Below the pieces are notes generated by a model. That model saw only the letters and a program-made list of their open reading frames with translations. It had not been told where the DNA came from and made no database searches. From an uncultured Oscillospiraceae bacterium (lineage in GTDB: Bacteria > Bacillota > Clostridia > Oscillospirales > Ruminococcaceae), in assembly GCA_950097605.1 (NCBI GenBank), contig CATNEU010000019.1, forward strand, positions 1 through 11,071: DNA of 11,071 nucleotides, in the 5' to 3' direction. This document shows positions 6,128-11,071 of this stretch, one piece after another. Every line of letters starts with the position of its first letter. Position 1 is the first letter of the stretch. Made by a program: the position numbers and the translations under genes.

Positions 6128-6239
6128 AGTTTTATTATACAATTCGTAGAAAATGGATTGTTACCGTGCTGTTAAATATGCGTAAACATTTCAATAGAGG
6201 TTCGCAGAATGCACAAGTGCTATACACTCCGTAATATTC

Positions 6240-6254
6240 GGTTTGAACCAAACC
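6240..6254. promoter_or_regulatory. Dyad GGTTTGAACCAAACC upstream of lexA, possible operator
   Basis: The site has 6-bp perfect arms (GGTTTG/CAAACC) and a 3-bp centre, 115 bp before the lexA start. Eleven of its bases (TTGAACCAAAC) recur inverted at 6110-6120. It could be a LexA or other regulator site, but it does not fit the Gram-positive GAAC-N4-GTTC SOS box. Confidence 0.35.
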
Positions 6255-6369
6255 AACCAAACCCTTTGTTCCGCCGCGGGGAAGCCGCGGGCGCGGCGCC
6301 TTTGCCGCAACAGCGCACTTTCCGGCAAATGCAGCACAACCGAGTTCAAAATGGAAAGGAAGTTGCACT

Positions 6370-6954
6370 ATGAATGAATTGGATACCAGAGCATTGGATG
6401 TTCTTGAATATATAAAAGACTGCAGTTCCGACGGGGTACCTCCTTCCGTGCGGGAGATCTGCACGGTTTTGGGGATCAAGTCCACCTCAACCGCCCACAA
6501 GTACTTAAAGCAGCTCGAGCATGCAGGCTATATCACCCGCGGCAACGGCCAAAACCGCGCGATCCGGCTGGCTGGGGAGAAAACCGCGCGCGTGCCCGTG
6601 ATGGGCACCGTAACCGCAGGCGTACCAATCACAGCCGTCCAGAACGTCGAGGGGTATATCTCATTCAGTTCCCACCAATATGACACCCGGGAGCTGTTTG
6701 CGCTGCGCGTGCGCGGGGACAGTATGGTCAACGCCGCCATCCTGGACGGCGATATTGTGATTGTCCGCAAAACCCCCTCCGCCGAAAACGGCGAGATCGT
6801 CGTGGCCATGCTTGAGGACGAGGCCACCGTCAAGCGCTTCTACCGGGAAAACGGGCATTTCCGGTTGCAGCCCGAAAACGACAGCATGGACCCCATCATG
6901 GCCGACAATGTGTCGGTGCTCGGCAAGGTGGTTTCGGTCATCCGCTATTATTGA
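6370..6954 (+). CDS. lexA: LexA repressor (SOS response, autocleaving)
   Basis: LexA represses SOS DNA-damage genes, including its own, and cuts itself when RecA filaments form on damaged DNA. The 194-residue product has an N-terminal winged helix-turn-helix (about 1-68, with PPSVREICTVLGIKSTSTAHKY at 24-45) and a C-terminal S24-type protease domain. The cleavage site Ala83-Gly84 (TVTAGVP), the catalytic Ser118 (RGDSM) and Lys155 (ATVKRF) are all present, so it should be active. AAAGGAAG lies 7 nt before the ATG. The gene diverges from tex and is followed by a terminator at 7033-7062, so it is probably transcribed alone. I see no canonical Gram-positive SOS box in the 700 bp upstream, which is odd for an autoregulated lexA. 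The best dyad is GGTTTGAACCAAACC at 6240-6254. Confidence 0.97.
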   Translation: MNELDTRALDVLEYIKDCSSDGVPPSVREICTVLGIKSTSTAHKYLKQLEHAGYITRGNGQNRAIRLAGEKTARVPVMGTVTAGVPITAVQNVEGYISFSSHQYDTRELFALRVRGDSMVNAAILDGDIVIVRKTPSAENGEIVVAMLEDEATVKRFYRENGHFRLQPENDSMDPIMADNVSVLGKVVSVIRYY

Positions 6955-7032
6955 GCCGCGCCTATGCAAACCCTGCGGGGCCTGTGTTCCCGGCATGTTG
7001 ACACAATAGCACAAAAACAGACGGACAAATCC

Positions 7033-7062
7033 CCGGATAGTTGGCTAACCATCTGGTTTTTT
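7033..7062 (+). terminator. Intrinsic terminator of lexA
   Basis: CCGGATAGTT (7033-7042) pairs with AACCATCTGG (7047-7056) across a 4-nt GGCT loop, with one G-U wobble and one mismatch. Six T follow directly (7057-7062). It lies about 80 nt past the lexA stop and just before the typA promoter. Confidence 0.75.
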
Positions 7063-7072
7063 GTAGGGTCTG

Positions 7073-7101
7073 TAGAAATTCCCGGGTATTGATAGTATAA
7101 T
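7073..7101 (+). promoter_or_regulatory. Sigma-A promoter for typA
   Basis: TAGAAA (7073-7078) and a perfect TATAAT (7096-7101) are 17 nt apart. The start would be near 7108. It follows the lexA terminator immediately, which makes typA an independent transcription unit. Confidence 0.65.
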
Positions 7102-7107
7102 TTAACC

Positions 7108-7322
7108 GTTGCGTATCCCGATAGACCGCAAGGGTTTGTTTTTCTGCCCGGAAAAGCGGGGGCCTCCCCGCCATACCGTATCCGAAAGCCCTTCCGCGCA
7201 TCCGCGCCGGCAAGGGCCGTTTTGCGTTTTGTGCCCTGTCAGCGGGTATAAGCGCGCGCCGGGACGGGGAAACTTCTCCCATATACACATCTCAATTGTC
7301 CTTATTGAAAGGGGTCTCTATT
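7108..7322 (+). other. Long GC-rich typA leader
   Basis: About 215 nt separate the predicted transcript start from the typA start codon. The leader can form GCGGGG-gcct-CCCCGC (about 7156-7171) and CGGC-aagg-GCCG followed by TTTTGCGTTTT (about 7207-7229), which could be a weak attenuator. No leader peptide or known riboswitch is recognisable. BipA is linked to cold and stress growth in other bacteria, so regulation through this leader is plausible but unproven. Confidence 0.45.
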
Positions 7323-9143
7323 TTGATTCGTGAAGATTTAAGAAACGTGGCGATCATCGCCCACGTTGACCATGGCAAAACCACCCTTGTCGACCAGATG
7401 CTCAAGCAGGGCGGCGCTTTCCGCGAAAACCAGGTGGTGGCCGAGCGCGTGATGGACAACAACGATCTGGAACGCGAGCGCGGCATCACCATTCTTGCAA
7501 AAAACACCGCCGCACATTATAAAGACGTGAAAATCAACATCATCGACACGCCCGGCCATGCCGACTTCTCCGGCGAGGTGGAACGCATTCTCAAGATGGT
7601 CAACGGCGTGCTGCTATTGGTGGACGCTGCGGAGGGCCCAATGCCCCAGACCCGCTTTGTGCTGCAAAAGGCGCTTGAGCTGCGGCACAAAATCATCATT
7701 GTCGTCAACAAAATCGACCGGCCGGACGCGCGTCTCAACGAAATCGGCGACGAGGTACTCGAACTGCTGCTCGACCTCGACGCCTCGGAAGACCAGCTCG
7801 ACAGCCCGATCATCTACTGCTCGGGCCGCGACGGCACCGCGAGCATGCACCCAAACGAGGAAGGAGAAAACCTGACCCCGCTGTTTGACACCATCCTGGA
7901 CTATATCCCGGCGCCCTCCGGCGATGAAACCGGCCCGGCGCAGGTGCTGGTTTCGTCAATCGACTACAACGACTATGTCGGCCGGATCGCGATTGGGCGC
8001 GTCGAACGCGGCGTGATCAAGGCCAACCAGGAGGTCATGGTTTGCGACCACCACAACGTCAAGCAGCCGTACAAGTCCAAAATTGTGAGTATGTACCAGA
8101 TCGAGGGGCTGCAGCGCGTGCCCGCCGAGGAGGCGCGCGTTGGTGACATCATCTGCTTCTCGGGGATCGAGGGCATCACCATCGGGGACACGGTCTGCGC
8201 GCCGTCCTGCGTGCAGGCGCTGCCGTTTGTCAAGATCAGCGAGCCGACCGTCGAGATGACCTTCTCGGTCAACGACAGCCCGTTCGCGGGACGCGAGGGC
8301 AAGTTCGTCACCTCCCGCCAACTGCGCGACCGCCTGTTTAAAGAGCTGCTCAAGGACGTTTCTCTGCGCGTGCACGAGACCGACAACGCCGACAGCCTGC
8401 GCGTTGCGGGCCGCGGCGAGATGCATCTTTCGATCCTGATTGAGACAATGCGCCGCGAGGGTTATGAATTCCAGGTCAGCACACCGCGCGTCCTGATCAA
8501 GGAAGTCGACGGCGAGAAGCAGGAGCCGGTAGAGCGTCTGCTGGTGGACGTGCCCGAAGAGTGCGTGGGCACCGTGATGGAAAAGATGGGCCAGCGCAAG
8601 GCCACTCTGATCCACATGAACCCGCAGGGCAGCCGCATGCGCATCGAATTCTTAATTCCAAGCCGCGGACTCTTTGGCTACCGCAACGAGTTTTTGACCG
8701 ACACGCGCGGCGAGGGCATCCTGACCTCGGTGTTCTACGCCTATGAACCGTACAAGGGCGATATCTCCAAACGCACCAACGGTTCGCTGATCGCGTTTGA
8801 AAGCGGCGAGGCCGTGACCTACGGCCTCTACAACGCCCAGGAGCGCGGCACGCTGTTCATCGGGGCGGGCACGCCGGTATACGAGGGGATGATTGTCGGC
8901 GTCGCGCCCAAGGCCGGGGATATGGCGGTCAACGTCTGCAAGAGAAAGCAGATGACCAACACCCGCGCCTCCGGTTCGGACGACGCACTGCGTCTGATCC
9001 CGCCGCGCCGCATGAGCCTCGAGCAGGCTCTGGAGTTTATCTGCGAGGACGAGCTGGTCGAGGTCACGCCCGAAAATATCCGTCTGCGCAAGCGCACGCT
9101 CGACAACAGCCAGCGCATGAAGGAGCAAAACCGCAAAAAGTAG
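7323..9143 (+). CDS. typA: Ribosome-associated translational GTPase TypA/BipA
   Basis: BipA/TypA binds the 70S ribosome in its GTP form, supports 50S subunit assembly, and is needed for growth at low temperature or under stress. The 606-residue product carries all GTPase motifs: G1 AHVDHGKT (13-20), G2 ERGITI (52-57), G3 DTPGHADF (75-82), G4 NKID (129-132) and G5 SGRDG (167-171). An EF-Tu domain-2-like barrel, EF-G III- and V-like domains and the BipA-specific C-terminal domain (about 485-600) follow. I choose the TTG at 7323 as the start: GAAAGGGG ends 8 nt upstream and the N-terminus (MIREDLRNVAIIAHVD) then aligns with family members. Another TTG at 7296 lies upstream of that binding site and would add nine atypical residues. 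The gene has its own promoter, a long leader and its own terminator. Confidence 0.97.
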   Translation: MIREDLRNVAIIAHVDHGKTTLVDQMLKQGGAFRENQVVAERVMDNNDLERERGITILAKNTAAHYKDVKINIIDTPGHADFSGEVERILKMVNGVLLLVDAAEGPMPQTRFVLQKALELRHKIIIVVNKIDRPDARLNEIGDEVLELLLDLDASEDQLDSPIIYCSGRDGTASMHPNEEGENLTPLFDTILDYIPAPSGDETGPAQVLVSSIDYNDYVGRIAIGRVERGVIKANQEVMVCDHHNVKQPYKSKIVSMYQIEGLQRVPAEEARVGDIICFSGIEGITIGDTVCAPSCVQALPFVKISEPTVEMTFSVNDSPFAGREGKFVTSRQLRDRLFKELLKDVSLRVHETDNADSLRVAGRGEMHLSILIETMRREGYEFQVSTPRVLIKEVDGEKQEPVERLLVDVPEECVGTVMEKMGQRKATLIHMNPQGSRMRIEFLIPSRGLFGYRNEFLTDTRGEGILTSVFYAYEPYKGDISKRTNGSLIAFESGEAVTYGLYNAQERGTLFIGAGTPVYEGMIVGVAPKAGDMAVNVCKRKQMTNTRASGSDDALRLIPPRRMSLEQALEFICEDELVEVTPENIRLRKRTLDNSQRMKEQNRKK

Positions 9144-9165
9144 GAAATGCTTCCTATATAATAGC

Positions 9166-9200
9166 AACAGGGGCTGCACAGTATGTGCAGCCCCTGTTTT
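9166..9200 (+). terminator. Strong intrinsic terminator of typA
   Basis: A perfect 15-bp stem (AACAGGGGCTGCACA 9166-9180 with TGTGCAGCCCCTGTT 9184-9198) has a 3-nt loop and ends in a T tract through 9200. It begins 22 nt past the typA stop. On the minus strand only a mixed TTGCTATTATA follows, so it would be a weaker terminator for the convergent gene at 9250. Confidence 0.9.
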
Positions 9201-9249
9201 GTATGGCAACGGGATCTCCCCACTCTATTTCTCAGCGATCCGCCGCAGA

Positions 9250-9723
9250 CTATTTCTCCAGCAGCTCGATTTTGCAATGCGTCCTCTCGAGCGCCGCTGT
9301 GAAGATGTCCGCAATTGCGACGTTGTTCATCACGATCACCCGTTTGATTTCTTCCTGTCCCTCTTCCAGGTTGCCGAGCCGCTCATCCACATGGTCAAGC
9401 CGCTGTTCCACATGATCAAGCCGCTGTTCCACATGATCCATACGCACTTCTAACCGGTCCAGCCGCTCTTCCACGCGGTCCATACGCACTTCCAGCCGGT
9501 CCATGCGCTCCTCCAACCGGTCCATGCGCTCTTCCACGCGGTCTAAACGCTCTTCCACGCGGTCCAAACGTTCTTCCACGCGGTCCAGGCGCTCTTCAAT
9601 GCGATCCAGGCGTCCATCAATTCTATCAATTTGTCCTTCAATTCGGTCCAGTCTTTCAACAACCGGCTGCAAGCTGACCGTGATCATCTCGCCGATGGCC
9701 TGCAACAACACTTTTTCATCCAT
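9250..9723 (-). CDS. Small coiled-coil protein of 14 uninterrupted heptads
   Basis: This 157-residue protein has no assigned function. Residues 1-23 (MDEKVLLQAIGEMITVSLQP...) form a short helical head. Residues 24-121 are 14 back-to-back heptads of the type R-[LM]-D-[RH]-[VIL]-E-[EQV], with no stutter. Residues 122-157 form a tail containing IADIFTAALERTHCKIELLEK. Hydrophobic residues at two positions per heptad predict a long parallel coiled coil of roughly 145 angstroms. There is no signal peptide or membrane segment. Short proteins of this build occur in Clostridia, often near mobile elements, and are known to me only as hypothetical. AGGGAG lies about 11 nt before the ATG and a promoter is just upstream, leaving a very short leader. 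The gene converges on typA. The strongly repetitive codons could raise a low-complexity objection, but start, promoter and non-repeat ends support a real gene. Confidence 0.8.
   Translation of the reverse strand: MDEKVLLQAIGEMITVSLQPVVERLDRIEGQIDRIDGRLDRIEERLDRVEERLDRVEERLDRVEERMDRLEERMDRLEVRMDRVEERLDRLEVRMDHVEQRLDHVEQRLDHVDERLGNLEEGQEEIKRVIVMNNVAIADIFTAALERTHCKIELLEK
9361..9654 (-). repeat. 21-bp tandem repeat, 14 units, encoding the heptads
   Basis: The 294 bp are exactly 14 units of 21 bp, each encoding one R-L-D-R-V-E-E-like heptad. Central units are nearly identical at DNA level (CGGTCCA...CGCTCTTCCACG on the plus strand); outer units are more diverged. Such arrays can gain or lose units in frame by slippage or recombination. 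Confidence 0.85.
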
Positions 9724-9748
9724 ACCGCTTCACACTCCCTTTTTTTGT

Positions 9749-9777
9749 AGTATAGCAGGGTTGTTCCCCGCATGCAA
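9749..9777 (-). promoter_or_regulatory. Promoter for the coiled-coil gene
   Basis: On the minus strand, TTGCAT (9777-9772) and TATACT (9754-9749) are exactly 17 nt apart. The predicted start near 9742 lies only a few bases before the AGGGAG ribosome binding site. The -35 matches the consensus in three positions only. Confidence 0.6.
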
Positions 9778-9842
9778 GTCCGATTTCCCAGTCCACACAA
9801 ATCGTTTCCTCTTATCCCCAGTGTATTGGACAAAACGTGCTT

Positions 9843-10106
9843 TTATTCCTGCTCCAACACCTGCAGCATCAGCCGCCCGCCGGTTTTGAAGCCCTGTGCA
9901 AACGCCTCATAGCGCAGGGCGGCCACAAGTTCTCCATGCGCGTCCTGCAGCGCATGGAGAAGCGCTTTTTCTTTGTCAGCCAGCAGGGATTCGAGGCGTT
10001 CTCCCGCCTCGTCGAAGGCCCGGTAGGCGTTTTTTATTTGCGACGTGTTGTCCGCTTCGTTTGGACAAAGCTCGGAGAAGTAGAGGTCTGCGAGGGTGTC
10101 TTTCAT
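9843..10106 (-). CDS. DUF6809-like small protein
   Basis: This 87-residue protein resembles the DUF6809 family of Clostridia, whose function is unknown and whose members are often near phage or mobile genes. The family-like features are the opening MKDTLADLYFSELCPNE, a central amphipathic helical segment of about 55 residues (residues 22-75) containing LESLLADKEKALLHALQDA, and the end EAFAQGFKTGGRLMLQVLEQE. No catalytic motif, signal peptide or membrane segment is visible. I start at 10106, where AAAGGAG lies 9 nt upstream. The frame extends to 10157, but that extension covers the -35 and -10 of the promoter and cannot be translated from it. The gene is divergent from the XRE regulator and precedes the coiled-coil gene on the same strand, 119 nt away. 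The family assignment is from memory of the sequence pattern, so treat it as probable. Confidence 0.75.
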   Translation of the reverse strand: MKDTLADLYFSELCPNEADNTSQIKNAYRAFDEAGERLESLLADKEKALLHALQDAHGELVAALRYEAFAQGFKTGGRLMLQVLEQE

Positions 10107-10128
10107 TATCATCAACTCCTTTATTTTT

Positions 10129-10157
10129 ATTTTACTCCCAAACGGATGTCTAGTCAA
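10129..10157 (-). promoter_or_regulatory. Strong sigma-A promoter for the DUF6809-like gene
   Basis: On the minus strand, TTGACT (10157-10152) and TAAAAT (10134-10129) are each one base from consensus and are exactly 17 nt apart. The start would be near 10122, just ahead of AAAGGAG. The promoter lies in the 98-bp gap shared with the XRE gene. Confidence 0.75.
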
Positions 10158-10160
10158 TAC

Positions 10161-10172
10161 TCCTATATGGGA
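10161..10172. promoter_or_regulatory. Near-palindrome TCCTATATGGGA, possible XRE operator
   Basis: The 12-bp site is symmetric except for one base pair. It lies directly upstream of the -35 of the minus-strand promoter and before the XRE ribosome binding site at 10189-10197. This is where a regulator could control both divergent genes. No protein-DNA evidence exists. Confidence 0.3.
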
Positions 10173-10204
10173 TCATGATAATATTTTTAAGGAGGTGTTT
10201 AATA

Positions 10205-10450
10205 ATGAAAAAGCCTTGGCATCAAATAATTAGGGAATTTAGAATTGATCATGATTATGCACAAAAAGAGGTCGCTGGTCATTTAAATATACTTTTAAAT
10301 GTATACCAAAGATATGAATATGGCCAGCGTCTGATACCCATTGATAAGCTTGTTATGCTTGCTGATTTATACAATACTTCCACAGATTATATTTTGGGCC
10401 GTACCAACGATCCTTCCCCACCAATTTCAAAAAAAGCACCAAATAAATAG
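10205..10450 (+). CDS. XRE-family helix-turn-helix transcriptional regulator
   Basis: This 81-residue protein is a single Cro/C1-type helix-turn-helix domain with a short basic tail. The DNA-binding helices span about residues 17-38 (DYAQKEVAGHLNILLNVYQRYE), followed by the family signature YGQRLIPIDKLVMLADLYNTSTDYILGRT at about 39-67. It probably acts as a repressor; its targets are unknown, with its own promoter and the divergent DUF6809-like gene the obvious candidates. Start 10205 has an excellent AAGGAGGTG at 10189-10197. Codon choice is strikingly AT-rich (many TTA, ATA, AAA, AAT) against the GC-rich neighbours, which suggests recent transfer, perhaps with a small mobile element. No integrase, relaxase or toxin gene accompanies it in the window. 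No clear terminator follows before the repeat region. Confidence 0.92.
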   Translation: MKKPWHQIIREFRIDHDYAQKEVAGHLNILLNVYQRYEYGQRLIPIDKLVMLADLYNTSTDYILGRTNDPSPPISKKAPNK

Positions 10451-10478
10451 TTAGTTTGCTTCCCTTTTACCCACGTCC

Positions 10479-10602
10479 GTCGCTCAGGCCGCGACGGGCC
10501 CATCCTTTTTTGTGAGAAAAAAGGATGCAAAAACTCAGTCAAGGGGGCGAACGGCACCGCTCCATTTGATTGCACGCCGTACACAGCGCGGCAAAGGGCG
10601 AC
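10479..10602 (+). repeat. Dispersed element, left copy (plus orientation)
   Basis: This copy aligns without gaps over 124 nt with the reverse complement of 10841-10964, at about 75 percent identity by hand count. The first 32 nt are identical. It begins with the hairpin CCGTCGC-tcaggcc-GCGACGG (10477-10497), followed by an 11-bp hairpin, CATCCTTTTTT-gtgag-AAAAAAGGATG (10501-10527). Weaker similarity continues inward to about 10670, around ATCCCC. Confidence 0.8.
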
Positions 10603-10731
10603 GGTGCAAAGGTCGCGGAAAGCGCGGTGCAGGGTCGCGGGCCTGCCCCCTTCACGATCCCCGTTCCAGGAGGGAAGTTGTGCAGGTTCAAAAAGGCTAG
10701 ATGCAAAAGAGGGGGGCTCTATCAATCGGCT

Positions 10732-10765
10732 CCTCCCTTGCAGGGAGCCTTCTAAAAGCATCCCC
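10732..10765 (+). repeat. Tail repeat, first copy
   Basis: CCTCCCTTGCAGGGAGCCTT and the bases after it match 11030-11063 closely (about 30 of 34 positions). It contains the hairpin GGCTCC/GGAGCC (from 10728) and ends TAAAAGCATCCCC. Upstream, TAGATGCA and CTATCAA also precede the second copy, so the repeated unit is longer but diverged. Confidence 0.6.
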
Positions 10766-10840
10766 ACTTGGGTATGGCAGGGGGATTGTTAAGGGGCGCG
10801 TCTTCCGACCCAGCACAAACCGTTCTGCGACCACTGCGCT

Positions 10841-10964
10841 GTCGCCCTTTGTCTATCCGAATACGGCGTAGAATCAAATGGAGGAAGGTAGCGGCACCCC
10901 TTAACCAGATTTTTGCATCCTTTTTGTCTGCCAAAAAGGATGGGCCCGTCGCGGCCTGAGCGAC
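10841..10964 (-). repeat. Dispersed element, right copy (minus orientation)
   Basis: This is the inverted partner of 10479-10602. Read on the minus strand, it keeps both hairpins. The first becomes TTGTCGC/GCGACGG, with two G-U pairs replacing G-C. The second is CATCCTTTTT/AAAAAGGATG with a changed loop (10942-10916). The two copies face each other across about 240 bp. Confidence 0.8.
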
Positions 10965-11029
10965 AAATGAAAAGATAGATGCATCCAAAAGCTATCAAAT
11001 AAAACAAGCGTTATAAAAATTAAACCGCC

Positions 11030-11063
11030 CCTCCCTTGCAGTGAGCTTTTTAAAAGCACCCCA
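11030..11063 (+). repeat. Tail repeat, second copy
   Basis: This is the second copy of the tail motif: CCTCCCTTGCAGTGAGCTTT followed by TTAAAAGCACCCC. It differs from 10732-10765 by a few substitutions and one missing base, and it contains GCTTTT-T-AAAAGC. It lies at the window edge, so a further copy of the larger element may follow outside. Confidence 0.6.
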
Positions 11064-11071
11064 AACATAGG

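Larger units (their letters stand above)
5652..6369. other. 718-bp divergent regulatory gap between tex and lexA
   Basis: No protein gene is convincing here, though three short frames with ribosome-binding sites exist (5733-5831 minus, 6037-6234 plus, 6086-6175 plus). From left to right the gap holds a 17-bp dyad, a 52-nt hairpin in the tex leader, the tex promoter, a terminator-like hairpin, an AT-rich candidate small RNA, and GGTTTGAACCAAACC. It ends with a GC-rich, hairpin-forming lexA leader; 6274-6290 contains CCGCGG-ggaag-CCGCGG. I found no good sigma-A promoter for lexA and no canonical SOS box. Confidence 0.6.
10451..11071. other. Repeat-filled, apparently non-coding right end
   Basis: This 621-base stretch holds two inverted copies of a 124-nt element (10479-10602 and 10841-10964), with weaker similarity reaching inward, and two direct copies of a tail motif (10732-10765 and 11030-11063). 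Several frames are open, but none has a ribosome binding site with a suitable start, and their translations are compositionally odd. I see no RNA gene or mobile-element gene in it. Confidence 0.65.

Noticed and set aside
9361..9654. CRISPR array, suggested by the regular repeat
   Set aside because: The 21-bp units are contiguous, have no spacers, and stay in frame as heptads of a protein.
9361..9889. Plus-strand Ser/Arg-rich frame opposite the heptad array
   Set aside because: It is the antisense shadow of the 21-bp repeat, with no start signal.
10387..10767. Long minus-strand open frames across the right-end repeats
   Set aside because: They overlap the XRE gene or the repeat copies, have no ribosome binding site, and arise from GC-rich repeat sequence.

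Overview
This is a GC-rich chromosomal segment from a Gram-positive anaerobe of class Clostridia, most likely the Oscillospiraceae/Ruminococcaceae. The evidence is the lexA, tex, typA and DUF6062 gene types, strong AGGAGG-type ribosome binding sites, a TTG start, sigma-A type promoters, and small Clostridia-type proteins (DUF6062-like, DUF6809-like). No taxonomic search could be run.

Left half (1-5651, all genes on the minus strand). From right to left these are tex (RNA-binding Tex/S1 protein), a DUF6062-type protein with two C-x2-C/C-x2-H modules, a small basic protein with a hydrophobic C-terminus, rlmB (23S rRNA Gm2251 2'-O-methyltransferase), and the start of an unrecognised, probably disordered protein that runs off the left edge. 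An intrinsic terminator follows the small protein, a probable one follows the DUF6062 gene, and rlmB has its own promoter.

Middle (5652-9200). tex and lexA diverge across a 718-bp regulatory gap. It holds a good minus-strand promoter for tex, a long structured tex leader, a 17-bp dyad, and an AT-rich patch that looks like a short minus-strand RNA ending in a 15-bp terminator hairpin. lexA and typA/bipA follow on the plus strand, each with its own terminator, and typA has its own promoter and a leader of about 215 nt.

Right end (9201-11071). This part looks accessory. A minus-strand coiled-coil protein is built of 14 uninterrupted heptads encoded by a 21-bp tandem repeat. Next comes a DUF6809-like small protein, then a divergent AT-rich XRE-family regulator. 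The last 620 bases have no convincing gene. They hold two inverted copies of a 124-nt element aligned without gaps, plus two direct copies of a shorter tail repeat.

The core genes are housekeeping: rRNA modification, ribosome-associated GTPase, RNA metabolism and SOS control. No defence or biosynthetic system is visible. The most interesting items are the candidate small RNA between tex and lexA, the paired inverted elements at the right end, and the tandem-heptad gene.
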